Source of the DNA: Ilyobacter_A sp963668015
Lineage (GTDB): Bacteria > Fusobacteriota > Fusobacteriia > Fusobacteriales > Fusobacteriaceae
Assembly: GCA_963668015.2 (NCBI GenBank)
Contig: CAXXCR010000009.1
Location: forward strand, 62,001-126,000
Reading direction: 5' to 3'
DNA length: 64,000 nt
Shown one piece after another: positions 1-7,948 of the stretch (its first letter is position 1; every line of letters starts with the position of its first letter). The notes beneath the pieces are model-generated. The model saw only the letters and a program-made list of their open reading frames with translations, did not search any database and had not been told where the DNA came from. The translations under genes were made by a program, and so were the position numbers.

Positions 1-828
1 ACCGATTGTAGCTGCCGCGATTGCGTCTAGCTCGTATGCTAGTCCTAATCCTGGTTGTCCAGAACTGATTCTAGAAGATAGAACTATACCAGATAATGCA
101 GCTAAGAAAGAACCGTATGTATACACTAACACTTTATATTTTTTGATGTTTACACCTGATACGAATGCAGCGTTTTCATTTCCACCGATAGCGAAAAGGT
201 ATTTACCGAATTTAGTGTGGTTAAGCATTACGTAAGATATAACACCGATAAAAGCAAATATTAAGATTGGTACAGGTACTCCTGCTATTGTTCCTTGTCC
301 GATGAAGTTGTATGAGTCAGTCAAGCTACTGATAGGACGTCCGTCAGCGTATAGTAACGCTATACCACGTGCAGCCGTCATCATACCTAGAGTAGCGATG
401 AAAGGAGGTATTCCAGTAAAAGCTACAAGTCCACCATTTATCATTCCAACAATTGCACCAACTGCTAACGCAAGTACTACAGGTACTATAACAGGTAACG
501 CAGGCAGGTTAGGATACATTCTAGCAGCCCAGTCAGGTCTTTGTGCCAAACTTGCAGCTATAACTGCCGATAAAGCCAATAGAGATCCAGAAGACAGGTC
601 GATACCTCTTGTTATGATGATCATAGTTACACCAATTGCGATAAGTCCGATTACCGATATCTGTCTAACAACGTTTAGAAGGTTTCTAACTGTTAAGAAT
701 GCAGGTGATAGCATACTCATCAATAATACCATTGCTACAAGTACGAAGAATATTCCGTATTTATTCATTATTTTTTTAAATTTTTCTTTTGCTTCAACAT
801 TTTTACCAACTACTGCTTCATTAGCCAT
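1..828 (-). CDS. Sugar ABC transporter permease (RbsC/MglC type), partial at the left edge
   Basis: Inner-membrane permease of a ribose/galactose/inositol-type ABC importer. The first 276 residues are visible; the C-terminus runs off the window. It starts MANEAVVGKN, has a first hydrophobic helix around residues 25-45, and then the family stretch GVTMIIITRGIDLSSGS, followed by several more hydrophobic segments. The start is supported by a GGAGGG site just upstream. It follows the ATPase gene by about 50 bases, so the two are one operon read leftwards from the promoter near 2600. The substrate is not readable from the permease. Nearby iolB and iolE make myo-inositol the best guess, with ribose or galactose as alternatives. 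The binding protein is not in the window. Confidence 0.9.
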   Translation of the reverse strand, partial: MANEAVVGKNVEAKEKFKKIMNKYGIFFVLVAMVLLMSMLSPAFLTVRNLLNVVRQISVIGLIAIGVTMIIITRGIDLSSGSLLALSAVIAASLAQRPDWAARMYPNLPALPVIVPVVLALAVGAIVGMINGGLVAFTGIPPFIATLGMMTAARGIALLYADGRPISSLTDSYNFIGQGTIAGVPVPILIFAFIGVISYVMLNHTKFGKYLFAIGGNENAAFVSGVNIKKYKVLVYTYGSFLAALSGIVLSSRISSGQPGLGLAYELDAIAAATIG

Positions 829-879
829 AATTTGTTCCCTCCGTTTTTAGATTTTATATTTTTAAAGTCTCAAATAATC

Positions 880-2373
880 TTATTCTCCAGTTGCCAGTTT
901 CAATAAGAACTCTTGGTTAGCATCTTTTCTGTCAACTATACCAGTTACTTCCCCTTCGTGCATTACTACTACTCTGTCAGCCATTCCCAATACCTCAGGA
1001 AGCTCAGAAGAGATCATAATAACTGTTTTTCCTTCTCCAGCCAGTTTACACATAAGTTTGTGTATCTCAGCTTTTGCTCCTACGTCTATCCCTCTTGTAG
1101 GTTCATCCAGGATTAGTATGTCAGGGTGAGTCATTAACCAACGTGCTATAAGGGCTTTTTGTTGGTTTCCTCCACTTAGGTTTCCGATAGCCTCATCTAG
1201 TGTCGAAGTTTTTACAGTAAGTTTTTTACGGTAATCTTCGCATTCTTCTCTGATTGATTTTTTATCTAAGAATCCACCACTTATGAATTTATCTATACTC
1301 GCCATATACATATTGTCTTCTACAGATAAAACAAGGTAACATCCTGACCCTTTTCTGTCCTCTGTAAGAAGGGCAATTTTATTTTTTATCGCATCTGCAG
1401 GAGAGTTTATTTCGACTTTTTTACCGTCTATAAATACTTCTCCGCTGTCTTTTTGGTTAACACCGAATAGAGTTTCTACAACCTCTGTTCTTCCAGCTCC
1501 CATAAGTCCGGCAAAACCTAATATTTCACCTTTTTTAGCTGTGAAGCTTACGTTTTTAAACATTCCCTCTTTTGTAAGGTTTTTAACCTCAAGTTTCACA
1601 TCTCCTATAGGAACGTGAGTTTTAGGGAATACCTCGCTAAGTTCACGACCAACCATTAGTGTGATAAGCTTGTCGTCGTCTAGTTCTGATGCAGGCATTC
1701 TAGCTATGAACTGACCATCTCTAAGAACAGTGATGTCATCTGCTATTTTGAATACCTCGTCCATTTTATGGGTGATGTAGAGTATTCCAACACCTTGATC
1801 TCTAAGTTTGTTTATTATTTTGAATAAGTGTTCTACCTCTGACTCAGTTATGGCAGATGTAGGCTCATCCATTATTATAAGGTCTGCGTCGTAAGATGTC
1901 GCCTTGGCGATTTCTACCATTTGCATTTTCGCAACTGTCAGTTCCGACATATGCATTGCAGGGTCTATATCCATCTCTAGACCTTCAAGAAGCTTTCTTG
2001 TGTCTTCATACATTTTTTTGTGATCCACTAGTCTAAGTGGTCCTTTAACTGGCTCTCTTCCTAGCCATATGTTTTCAGCAACACTACGGTGTAAAACAGG
2101 GCTAAGCTCCTGATGTATCATTGCGATACCAGCATTTAGAGCGTCTGTTGCTCCAGTATGCTTCATTTCTTTCCCTTTAAACTTAATCGTTCCACTATCC
2201 GGTATGTAAATCCCCATGATACATTTCATCAAAGTTGATTTCCCTGCACCATTTTCTCCCATGAAAGCGTGCACAGTTCCTTTTCTAACTTTCATCTCAA
2301 CATTATCTAGGGCTTTTACTCCCGGGAAGGTTTTGGTTATGTTCTCCATTTCCAAAAGATATTCAGTAGCCAC
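880..2373 (-). CDS. Sugar ABC transporter ATP-binding protein (RbsA/MglA type)
   Basis: Cytoplasmic ATPase that powers the sugar importer with the downstream permease. It has two tandem ABC domains, as usual for this family of about 500 residues. The N-terminal domain has a normal Walker A (GENGAGKST) and an ILYITHK switch region. The C-terminal domain has the typically degenerate Walker A (GLMGAGRTE) but an intact signature (LSGGNQQK) and Walker B (ILILDEPT). The reading frame can be extended to a GTG at 2382, but an AGAGG site lies 8 bases before the GTG at 2371-2373, so I prefer MATEYLLEMENITK as the start. The substrate is inferred to be myo-inositol from the iol genes nearby, not from the sequence. 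Confidence 0.92.
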   Translation of the reverse strand: MATEYLLEMENITKTFPGVKALDNVEMKVRKGTVHAFMGENGAGKSTLMKCIMGIYIPDSGTIKFKGKEMKHTGATDALNAGIAMIHQELSPVLHRSVAENIWLGREPVKGPLRLVDHKKMYEDTRKLLEGLEMDIDPAMHMSELTVAKMQMVEIAKATSYDADLIIMDEPTSAITESEVEHLFKIINKLRDQGVGILYITHKMDEVFKIADDITVLRDGQFIARMPASELDDDKLITLMVGRELSEVFPKTHVPIGDVKLEVKNLTKEGMFKNVSFTAKKGEILGFAGLMGAGRTEVVETLFGVNQKDSGEVFIDGKKVEINSPADAIKNKIALLTEDRKGSGCYLVLSVEDNMYMASIDKFISGGFLDKKSIREECEDYRKKLTVKTSTLDEAIGNLSGGNQQKALIARWLMTHPDILILDEPTRGIDVGAKAEIHKLMCKLAGEGKTVIMISSELPEVLGMADRVVVMHEGEVTGIVDRKDANQEFLLKLATGE

Positions 2374-2514
2374 TAACTTCACCTCTTTACATTTTAATCG
2401 TTCTAAGGATCCTATAATTCCCCAGAACAGTTACTTACAACTACAATAAATTACCACCTGCTAAACGACAATGTTTTCTATTAATAATTTAATTTAACGA
2501 ACTAAAGTAATTTT

Positions 2515-2543
2515 ACAAACAGTTATAAGATATAACCATTTGT
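2515..2543. promoter_or_regulatory. Long imperfect palindrome in the ABC transporter leader, candidate operator
   Basis: A 29-base sequence reads ACAAA-nn-GTTATA-aga-TATAAC-nn-TTTGT. Eleven of fourteen symmetric pairs match. It lies about 50-75 bases downstream of the inferred start of transcription of the ABC operon, so a bound repressor could act as a roadblock. The regulator is unknown; the IclR-family protein encoded at 6613-7386 is the nearest candidate. Confidence 0.4.
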
Positions 2544-2560
2544 GCATAAATAAACTTTTT

Positions 2561-2587
2561 TAACCGTGATCGGGTTACTTTCTAACC
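2561..2587. promoter_or_regulatory. Clustered inverted half-sites TAACC/GGTTA/TAACC, candidate operator
   Basis: Three alternating half-sites, TAACC (2561-2565), GGTTA (2573-2577) and TAACC (2583-2587), form two overlapping inverted repeats. They lie just downstream of the -10 box of the ABC transporter promoter, roughly +5 to +31. The position is typical of a repressor operator. No regulator can be assigned from sequence alone. Confidence 0.4.
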
Positions 2588-2598
2588 GCTACTGTATA

Positions 2599-2627
2599 AG
2601 TTTACTCCAATTTTTTCTCTTTGTCAA
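2599..2627 (-). promoter_or_regulatory. Promoter of the sugar ABC transporter operon
   Basis: On the minus strand there is a perfect -35 box TTGACA (2622-2627), a 17-base spacer and a -10 box TAAACT (2599-2604, 4 of 6). It faces the ATPase gene and leaves a leader of about 220 bases that carries the two inverted-repeat clusters described separately. Confidence 0.6.
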
Positions 2628-3261
2628 GAAATTTACAAAAAATATATCTTATTTTGATGAAAAAAAATCTCATTTTAACATCTTTTGTTCTTTAAACTTA
2701 CACAAAAACTCACCATTTTCCCTTTAAAATAAAAAGAAACAGTTCTATTAAAACTGTCAGCATCGAATTAAAAAAAAAAAAAAAAATCTATGTGAAATTT
2801 AAACTGATTTTTTGTTGGAATTGATTAAAAAATATCCTGTAAATGGTTTTGTTTCGACCATTGAGACGAGGCTCCTTATTCTTTTCAAAATAAGTATTAA
2901 ATAATATTTTTTATTAAAAATTAGCTATGATGAATTTTTTGTCACATAAAATCACTAAAAAATAATTATATATATGAATGTTAAATCCTTATTCAGAAGT
3001 CTTGCCTTTCAAAACCTATTTTTTTGATAATACAACTGAAATATCAACGCCAAATTTAAACACTTGAAGAATTTTCAACAGAACCTCTCCCTATAAATTT
3101 ACTTTACACTCTGATTCACTACAATACATGCTCAAAAATTTTAAAAATAAATTTTATTTTTAAAACTTCAATCTCTTCTAGGCTAAATTTTTCAATGCAT
3201 ATTTTATTCTATAATTTTTTTTGATATAATATTATGAATTTGGTATTGACAATCTAATTAT
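2628..3261. other. AT-rich intergenic stretch with no recognisable gene
   Basis: About 630 bases between the ABC operon promoter and the terminator of the transaldolase-like gene. It has no open frame with a ribosome site on either strand, no tRNA, and no riboswitch core that I recognise. It contains a run of 17 A residues (2770-2786) and a small hairpin, CTTATT-loop-AATAAG (near 2876-2895). It could be decayed sequence or could hide a small RNA; nothing specific can be supported. Confidence 0.5.
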
Positions 3262-3296
3262 CAAAAAATAAAAAGGCCGCAGATAACTGCGGCCTT
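3262..3296 (-). terminator. Intrinsic terminator after the transaldolase-like gene
   Basis: Perfect 10-bp stem AAGGCCGCAG / CTGCGGCCTT (3273-3296) with a 4-base loop, followed on the minus strand by a T-rich tail. It sits 10 bases past the stop codon. Confidence 0.9.
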
Positions 3297-3305
3297 ATAA
3301 TTAAA

Positions 3306-4382
3306 CTATTTAATAACTAGCATATAGTTACGTATGATCTCTACAAGTTCATCATACCCTTTTGAGAATTGAAGAAGTGTTCTAACAACAGCACCATAGC
3401 TGTCAAACTCTTCCGGAGTCATTCCATCAGGTTCGTATGCTCTTCTGAAATCTTCAAATTTATTCAATAATTCTTCGATTATTTCTGATTCAACAGCATC
3501 GTCCATTCTGTGCTTAACCTCTATATCAGAAGCATTGAATCTTTTTTGCCATTTAAAAGGAATTGTAGCTAGCATATCTCCACCAATAAACTGTGACCAT
3601 TGGTGATGGTTTCTGTATGCTGCTGCAAGTAGTTTAGTTCTGTATCCTTTTTCATTATATATTCTATAAGCGTTTTTCATAGCTGCTACTCCAGCCCACT
3701 CCAGGTATTCTGGATTAGTTATTATGTGGTCTCTGTCGGCAACTACCTTTAACCAGTCGTCTAGTCTTCCAACCATGATTGTACAAACAGGGTTTATTTC
3801 AGAGTTGTCCAAACCTTCTGCTTCCCTTCTCTTCAGCCCTCTTTCAACAGCTTCTGCCACTGCTACTGCTTGTGGTACTGTGAAGCTAACTGTTGCGTTT
3901 ATACTTACACCTTGATAAGTAGCTTCTTCAAATGCCTCTATACCCGCTTTTGTTGTTGGCATTTTAATCTGCATGTTTTTTCCAAGCTTGTTGAAGTGAA
4001 CTGCTTGCTCAGCTAAAAGTTTTGCATTTCTGTAGTATTTTGTGTTTGTTTGTATAGAGATTCTTCCTTTTCCTGTTTTAGGATCGAATATAGGCTCTAA
4101 AAGTTTCGCTCCCTCAACAGCCATCTCCTCTATAATTTTCCATGCAATTTCATCTTCAGTAGCCTCAGGCATCTCTGAAATTAACTCTTTTATTCTTCCT
4201 TCATATCTGTCCATTTCGTTAGCAAGAACATTCTTTACTATAACTGGGTTTGTTGTTGCACCTACAGCCCCATTTTCAATTGCATACATTAATTCTGGAA
4301 TAGAACAAGAATCGTTCCAGTAATCAGTTACAGTTGTCGATGCCATTTCGTGTAAAGGACCTTTATATTCTTTAGTTTCCAT
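3306..4382 (-). CDS. Transaldolase-family protein, probable aldolase in the inositol cluster
   Basis: A 358-residue TIM-barrel aldolase of the transaldolase family. The Schiff-base lysine is expected in MQIKMPTTKAG, and the following strand INATVSFTVPQA matches the family's conserved region after the lysine. The length fits the larger transaldolases (over 300 residues) rather than the 220-residue fructose-6-phosphate aldolases. The start is ATG at 4382 (METKEYKG), placed by the strong GGGGGGAG site; an upstream in-frame extension to 4406 has no ribosome site. The gene lies downstream of iolB and iolE with a hairpin between, and ends at a strong terminator. The substrate is unknown. It may be a standard pentose-phosphate enzyme or may cleave an inositol-derived deoxyketo sugar phosphate. 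Confidence 0.85.
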   Translation of the reverse strand: METKEYKGPLHEMASTTVTDYWNDSCSIPELMYAIENGAVGATTNPVIVKNVLANEMDRYEGRIKELISEMPEATEDEIAWKIIEEMAVEGAKLLEPIFDPKTGKGRISIQTNTKYYRNAKLLAEQAVHFNKLGKNMQIKMPTTKAGIEAFEEATYQGVSINATVSFTVPQAVAVAEAVERGLKRREAEGLDNSEINPVCTIMVGRLDDWLKVVADRDHIITNPEYLEWAGVAAMKNAYRIYNEKGYRTKLLAAAYRNHHQWSQFIGGDMLATIPFKWQKRFNASDIEVKHRMDDAVESEIIEELLNKFEDFRRAYEPDGMTPEEFDSYGAVVRTLLQFSKGYDELVEIIRNYMLVIK

Positions 4383-4565
4383 TTTTTTCTCCCCCCATTG
4401 ATACATTAAAATTTAAAACTGATACAAATAAAATCTTATTATTGTTACCCCAAAAATTTGACCAGCAAATATATATGTATTAAAATCTCTTTAAACGCTT
4501 CTAAATTAATTACTCGTTTTATAGCAATAAACAAAGTTCGATATTTGTGTACAGCTTTGGAAAAG

Positions 4566-4590
4566 TATGCACTCCTAATAGGAGTGCATA
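4566..4590 (-). terminator. Hairpin after iolE, probable terminator or processing site
   Basis: A 25-base near-perfect palindrome, TATGCACTCC...GGAGTGCATA, lies 8 bases past the iolE stop. The tail on the minus strand is only CTTTT, so termination is probably incomplete. Partial read-through into the transaldolase-like gene is possible. Confidence 0.55.
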
Positions 4591-4598
4591 TTTATATA

Positions 4599-5501
4599 TT
4601 ATAATCCTGTTTTTTCTGCGATGAATGCTCTAGCTTGTTTTGCGTATGCAAATGGGTTAGCTTTAGCTGGGTCTTGCTCAGCCTCTACTACCATCCATCC
4701 TTCGTAGTTAGCATCGTCTAATATTTTGAATACAGGGTCAAAATTTATCACTCCGTCCCCAGGAACTGTGAATGCTCCCATTTTCACACCATCAAGGAAG
4801 CTTAATTTTTTAGCTTTTACTTCCTGAGCAATCTCTTGTCTTACGTCTTTTAAGTGAACGTGAGCGATCCTGTTTACATATTTTTTAAGAACTTCTTCTA
4901 CTGACTCTTGAGTTCCTTCAGAGTAGTACATGTGTCCTGTATCAAATAATAGGTACACATCGTCGTTTGTCATTTCCATGAATTTATCTACTTCAGCAGG
5001 TGTTTGGATTGGAGTTCCCATGTGGTGGTGAAGAGATACCTTCATTCCTTTTTCTGCTGCAAGTTTAGCTAATTTGTTATATCCTTCTGCCACTTTTTTC
5101 CACTCATCCTCTGTGAAGCTTGGTTTTGCATCAAATACAGGTTTGTCCTGACCTTGTATGCTGTAGCTTTGCTCTGAGCAGCCGATTACTCTAGCTCCTA
5201 CTGCATATAGGTAGTCTCTGAATTTTATAAACTCGTTGATAGTTTCTTCCTCTTTGCCAATCGCAAAGAAAGTACTAAACCATGCATTACATATTGTTAA
5301 TCCTCTTATTTTTAAATATGGGTTTAACACCTCTGGATCTTTAGGGTATTTACCTCCTACCTCACTTCCAGTATATCCTGCAAGAGCCATCTCACTTACA
5401 CACTGCTCAAATGTGTTTTCTCCACCTAGCTCAGGCAAGTCATCGTTTGTCCAAGCGATTGGTGCAATTCCTAATTTTACTTTGTCTTTGTTCATAGTCA
5501 T
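4599..5501 (-). CDS. iolE: Myo-inosose-2 dehydratase IolE
   Basis: Cytoplasmic TIM-barrel dehydratase that converts 2-keto-myo-inositol to a diketo intermediate in myo-inositol catabolism. The protein is 300 residues, the normal family length. Recognisable features are the N-terminal LGIAPIAWTNDD, the metal-site regions VSLHHHMGTPIQT and LLFDTGHM, and HVHLKDVR, all typical of the xylose-isomerase-like barrel of IolE. The start is ATG at 5501 (MTMNKDK): a GGAGG site lies 8 bases upstream, while the longer frame to 5552 lacks one. It follows iolB by about 90 bases and is probably cotranscribed with it. A related sugar-phosphate isomerase/epimerase is the alternative, but iolB next door makes IolE the firm call. 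Confidence 0.92.
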   Translation of the reverse strand: MTMNKDKVKLGIAPIAWTNDDLPELGGENTFEQCVSEMALAGYTGSEVGGKYPKDPEVLNPYLKIRGLTICNAWFSTFFAIGKEEETINEFIKFRDYLYAVGARVIGCSEQSYSIQGQDKPVFDAKPSFTEDEWKKVAEGYNKLAKLAAEKGMKVSLHHHMGTPIQTPAEVDKFMEMTNDDVYLLFDTGHMYYSEGTQESVEEVLKKYVNRIAHVHLKDVRQEIAQEVKAKKLSFLDGVKMGAFTVPGDGVINFDPVFKILDDANYEGWMVVEAEQDPAKANPFAYAKQARAFIAEKTGL

Positions 5502-5593
5502 TTGTATTTCCTCCGTTTTCCATGATTTTATAATATATGCCAGAATAACCACGGCAGTTCAAATAATTTTTTAAAACAGTTCAGCTATACGGC

Positions 5594-6385
5594 TTATTTT
5601 TCAGGCCATATTTTAGCTTCTGGATTGTAAAGCCACTCATGTTTTGGATCATCAATTCTTTCAGTCCAAGGGTTTTCATCGAAGTGTCTTATCATCCAGC
5701 AAACATACATAGCGTATCCAGGAGCAGTTACTTGTGGATGAACTAATCCACCTGGAATTACTGATGTATCATTGTTTTCTATTTTGTATGCGTCTTCACC
5801 TATAAAAGAGCATCCAAACCCTTGAGGTTTGTTGAATTTATAGAAATAAATTTCTGGTTGTGGATGTGAATGTGCAGGGAAGCTTGACCATTTTCCAGGG
5901 TAAGATACAACTTCACCTAATACCATGTTTGAGTATGGCGCATTTTCATATTTGAATATATCAGTTACCATTCTTTCGGCAGTCCCGTTCATAAGACCTC
6001 CACCGAAAATGTTAACTTTACAGTCATCTTGATCGTAGAATTTAGATTCAAAAGTTCCTTCGTTAGTAGTTTTTTGAACTATAACTTCAGTCTCATCTTT
6101 TGCTGTAATTTTGATCTCAACACCTTTACATACATGTAGTGCAAATGGTTTTTCGTCGAAACAAGAAGTTCTTTTTATCTCTTTGCTGTTTCCTTCCCAC
6201 TCAAGCACAACCTCTCCTTGTACTAGTAGAACTGCGATCTCCTTAGTTTCTGAAACTAAGCTTTCAGATTGACCTTGTGCTAATCTTAAAATACCAAAAT
6301 CCATCATCATATTGCTATGTTTTCCAAACTCTTCTGTTATAACATTATAACCGTAGTGAAACTCTTGTTTTTGTTTAACAACCAT
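5594..6385 (-). CDS. iolB: 5-deoxy-glucuronate isomerase IolB
   Basis: Cupin enzyme of myo-inositol catabolism that isomerises 5-deoxy-D-glucuronate to 2-deoxy-5-keto-gluconate. It is 263 residues, close to the family length. The metal-binding cupin signature is clear in the C-terminal half: FPAHSHPQPEIYFYKF, with the later histidine in PGGLVHPQVTAPG. The start has a GGAGG site 7 bases upstream. It is first in the iolB-iolE unit, downstream of a TTGACA promoter, and the IclR-type regulator gene is immediately upstream in the same direction. IolC, IolD, IolG and IolJ are not seen in the window. Confidence 0.94.
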   Translation of the reverse strand: MVVKQKQEFHYGYNVITEEFGKHSNMMMDFGILRLAQGQSESLVSETKEIAVLLVQGEVVLEWEGNSKEIKRTSCFDEKPFALHVCKGVEIKITAKDETEVIVQKTTNEGTFESKFYDQDDCKVNIFGGGLMNGTAERMVTDIFKYENAPYSNMVLGEVVSYPGKWSSFPAHSHPQPEIYFYKFNKPQGFGCSFIGEDAYKIENNDTSVIPGGLVHPQVTAPGYAMYVCWMIRHFDENPWTERIDDPKHEWLYNPEAKIWPEK

Positions 6386-6514
6386 TATTATACCTCCTTA
6401 AATTTTATCTAATAAAATAAATAAATTCAAACCAGTGATCAATAATTACTCATAAAGTTTATCTTTTTATCTGGTTTTACATTATAAAACACCATTCGTT
6501 TTTATCACCTTTTA

Positions 6515-6543
6515 AATATATAATATATTTTATTATTTGTCAA
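6515..6543 (-). promoter_or_regulatory. Promoter of iolB-iolE
   Basis: Minus-strand TTGACA (6538-6543), a 17-base spacer and TATATT (6515-6520). The leader to iolB is about 120 bases and AT-rich. It includes the string ACCATTCGT (plus strand), which resembles ACCATTTGT in the ABC leader palindrome. This might be a shared half-site, but nine bases can match by chance. Confidence 0.6.
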
Positions 6544-6612
6544 TTCTTTCTAAAAGATTACACTATTTTTTTAAAAAATACAAATTAAAAACATATTTTC
6601 CTAGATACTATC

Positions 6613-7386
6613 TTACTTATATCCCAGGGCATTCGAAATTTCCATAGAGACTTCGAGTAGTCTGTCCCTCATTTTGTTCAATTTTTCTTCACTCACTCTG
6701 CTAGTCGGTCCGCTGAGACTTATCGCTCCAACCGTTTTACCCTTATGATTTTTTATAGGCACAGCCACACTGTTTACCCCGAGCTCTTTTTCTTCCCTGT
6801 CATATGCATAACCTTTAAGTTTTACCTGACTAAGCTCCTGTTTTAAGGTTACTGCATCTGTGATAGTCTTGTCAGTAAAGGTTTTCAGGCCACTTTTTTC
6901 TATTATGCTTTCCTGTTTCTCTTTATTCGCTGCCGCTAAAAGTACCTTTCCAACTGCTGTATAATACATATAATCCTTCTCGCCTATATTCGTTATGGTT
7001 CTTAGAGAATGACTCGGTTCCACTCTATCAATAAAAAGTACCTGGAGTTGCGACTCCACTGCCAAGTGGGCTGTTTCTTGAAACTCCTCCACCAGTTTTT
7101 CTAAAAATGGTCTTACTATTTTTTTTATCGACATATCCTTTTCATAAGTTTTGCCTAGTTCAAATAATTTTATCCCCAGAGAATATTTGCTGGTTTCTTC
7201 ATCCTGGCTCACATATCCAAGCTGCTGAAGAGTAGATATTATGCTGTGTAGAGTACTTTTATTCAGTCCCAGATCATTACTCATATCAACCAGCCTCGCA
7301 CTGTTTCCATTGTCGGCTATATATTGTAATATCGTAGTTGCCCTCCCTATTGATTGAATGAATTTTTTTTCTTTCTTTTCAGCCAT
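6613..7386 (-). CDS. IclR-family transcriptional regulator
   Basis: DNA-binding repressor or activator of the IclR family, 257 residues. It has an N-terminal winged helix-turn-helix at about residues 10-70 (RATTILQYIADNG, then LGLNKSTLHSIISTL), followed by the effector domain (GVNSVAVPIKNHKGKTVGAISLSG, the family's C-terminal signature). The ribosome site is GGGGGAG. Being directly upstream of iolB-iolE and on the same strand, it probably controls inositol catabolism and perhaps the ABC transporter. IclR proteins bind small catabolic intermediates; the ligand here is not known. Confidence 0.9.
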   Translation of the reverse strand: MAEKKEKKFIQSIGRATTILQYIADNGNSARLVDMSNDLGLNKSTLHSIISTLQQLGYVSQDEETSKYSLGIKLFELGKTYEKDMSIKKIVRPFLEKLVEEFQETAHLAVESQLQVLFIDRVEPSHSLRTITNIGEKDYMYYTAVGKVLLAAANKEKQESIIEKSGLKTFTDKTITDAVTLKQELSQVKLKGYAYDREEKELGVNSVAVPIKNHKGKTVGAISLSGPTSRVSEEKLNKMRDRLLEVSMEISNALGYK

Positions 7387-7429
7387 CTTAATCTTGCTCC
7401 CCCAGTTTCTATTTTATTTTACAAACTTA

Positions 7430-7459
7430 ATATTAACACCTTTTTATATTATTTTTCAA
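7430..7459 (-). promoter_or_regulatory. Possible promoter of the IclR-family gene
   Basis: Minus-strand TTGAAA (7454-7459), an 18-base spacer and TAATAT (7430-7435), lying between the upstream gene's terminator and the regulator start. The match is moderate. Confidence 0.4.
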
Positions 7460-7481
7460 TAGTAGATTTTTTATAAATTAA

Positions 7482-7507
7482 AAAGAGAGCCCATCTGGGC
7501 TCTCTTT
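7482..7507 (-). terminator. Intrinsic terminator after the small membrane protein gene
   Basis: Perfect 11-bp stem (AAAGAGAGCCC with GGGCTCTCTTT), 4-base loop, then a T-rich tail on the minus strand. It closes the folP-side operon and separates it from the IclR gene. Confidence 0.9.
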
Positions 7508-7514
7508 AAGTCTA

Positions 7515-7892
7515 TTATTCTTCCTCTGTTTTTTCACTTTCTTCCAATTTTCTTTCAATCTTTTTAGCTCTTTTATGGATCTCATTTATTCTAAATTCTA
7601 AGGAGTTTAGAATCCAAAATTGAAAATGATTTGTTTTCTGCTGGTCATGAATCATCCAGGCTATTTTAATCGAGACTAGAAGTACTCCAAGCTCTAAAGA
7701 AAGGGCCAACTCTATTTTATGAAATATTGCCCCCATCAAAAAAGTTACAACCACAATTGACAAAAATATCAAGTTTATATATAGATGTCTTTTGCTATGG
7801 TGTTTCCCTCCTATTTCCCCGACTATTTTTCTTATACGTTCTTTTTCCCTATTAAACTCTTCCAGTTCCTTGCTTAAATAATCCTCGCCCAT
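7515..7892 (-). CDS. Small membrane protein of unknown function
   Basis: A 125-residue protein that I do not recognise. The first 35 residues are charged and probably helical (KELEEFNREKERIRKIV). Two adjacent hydrophobic helices follow at about residues 38-80 (LIFLSIVVVTFLMGAIF and LALSLELGVLLVSIKIAW). A charged, probably coiled-coil tail ends KKIERKLEESEKTEEE. The layout suggests an integral membrane hairpin with both ends in the cytoplasm. It lies downstream of folP, 56 bases away, and is followed by a terminator, so it is probably the last gene of that operon. Confidence 0.75.
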   Translation of the reverse strand: MGEDYLSKELEEFNREKERIRKIVGEIGGKHHSKRHLYINLIFLSIVVVTFLMGAIFHKIELALSLELGVLLVSIKIAWMIHDQQKTNHFQFWILNSLEFRINEIHKRAKKIERKLEESEKTEEE

Positions 7893-7948
7893 AATTTTAA
7901 AACCTCCGATATAAATTATCTTATTAAGTTACCGGTTATGATTTCGAA

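Noticed and set aside
302..850. Plus-strand open frame opposite the permease
   Set aside because: The minus strand carries the permease motifs; this is an antisense shadow.
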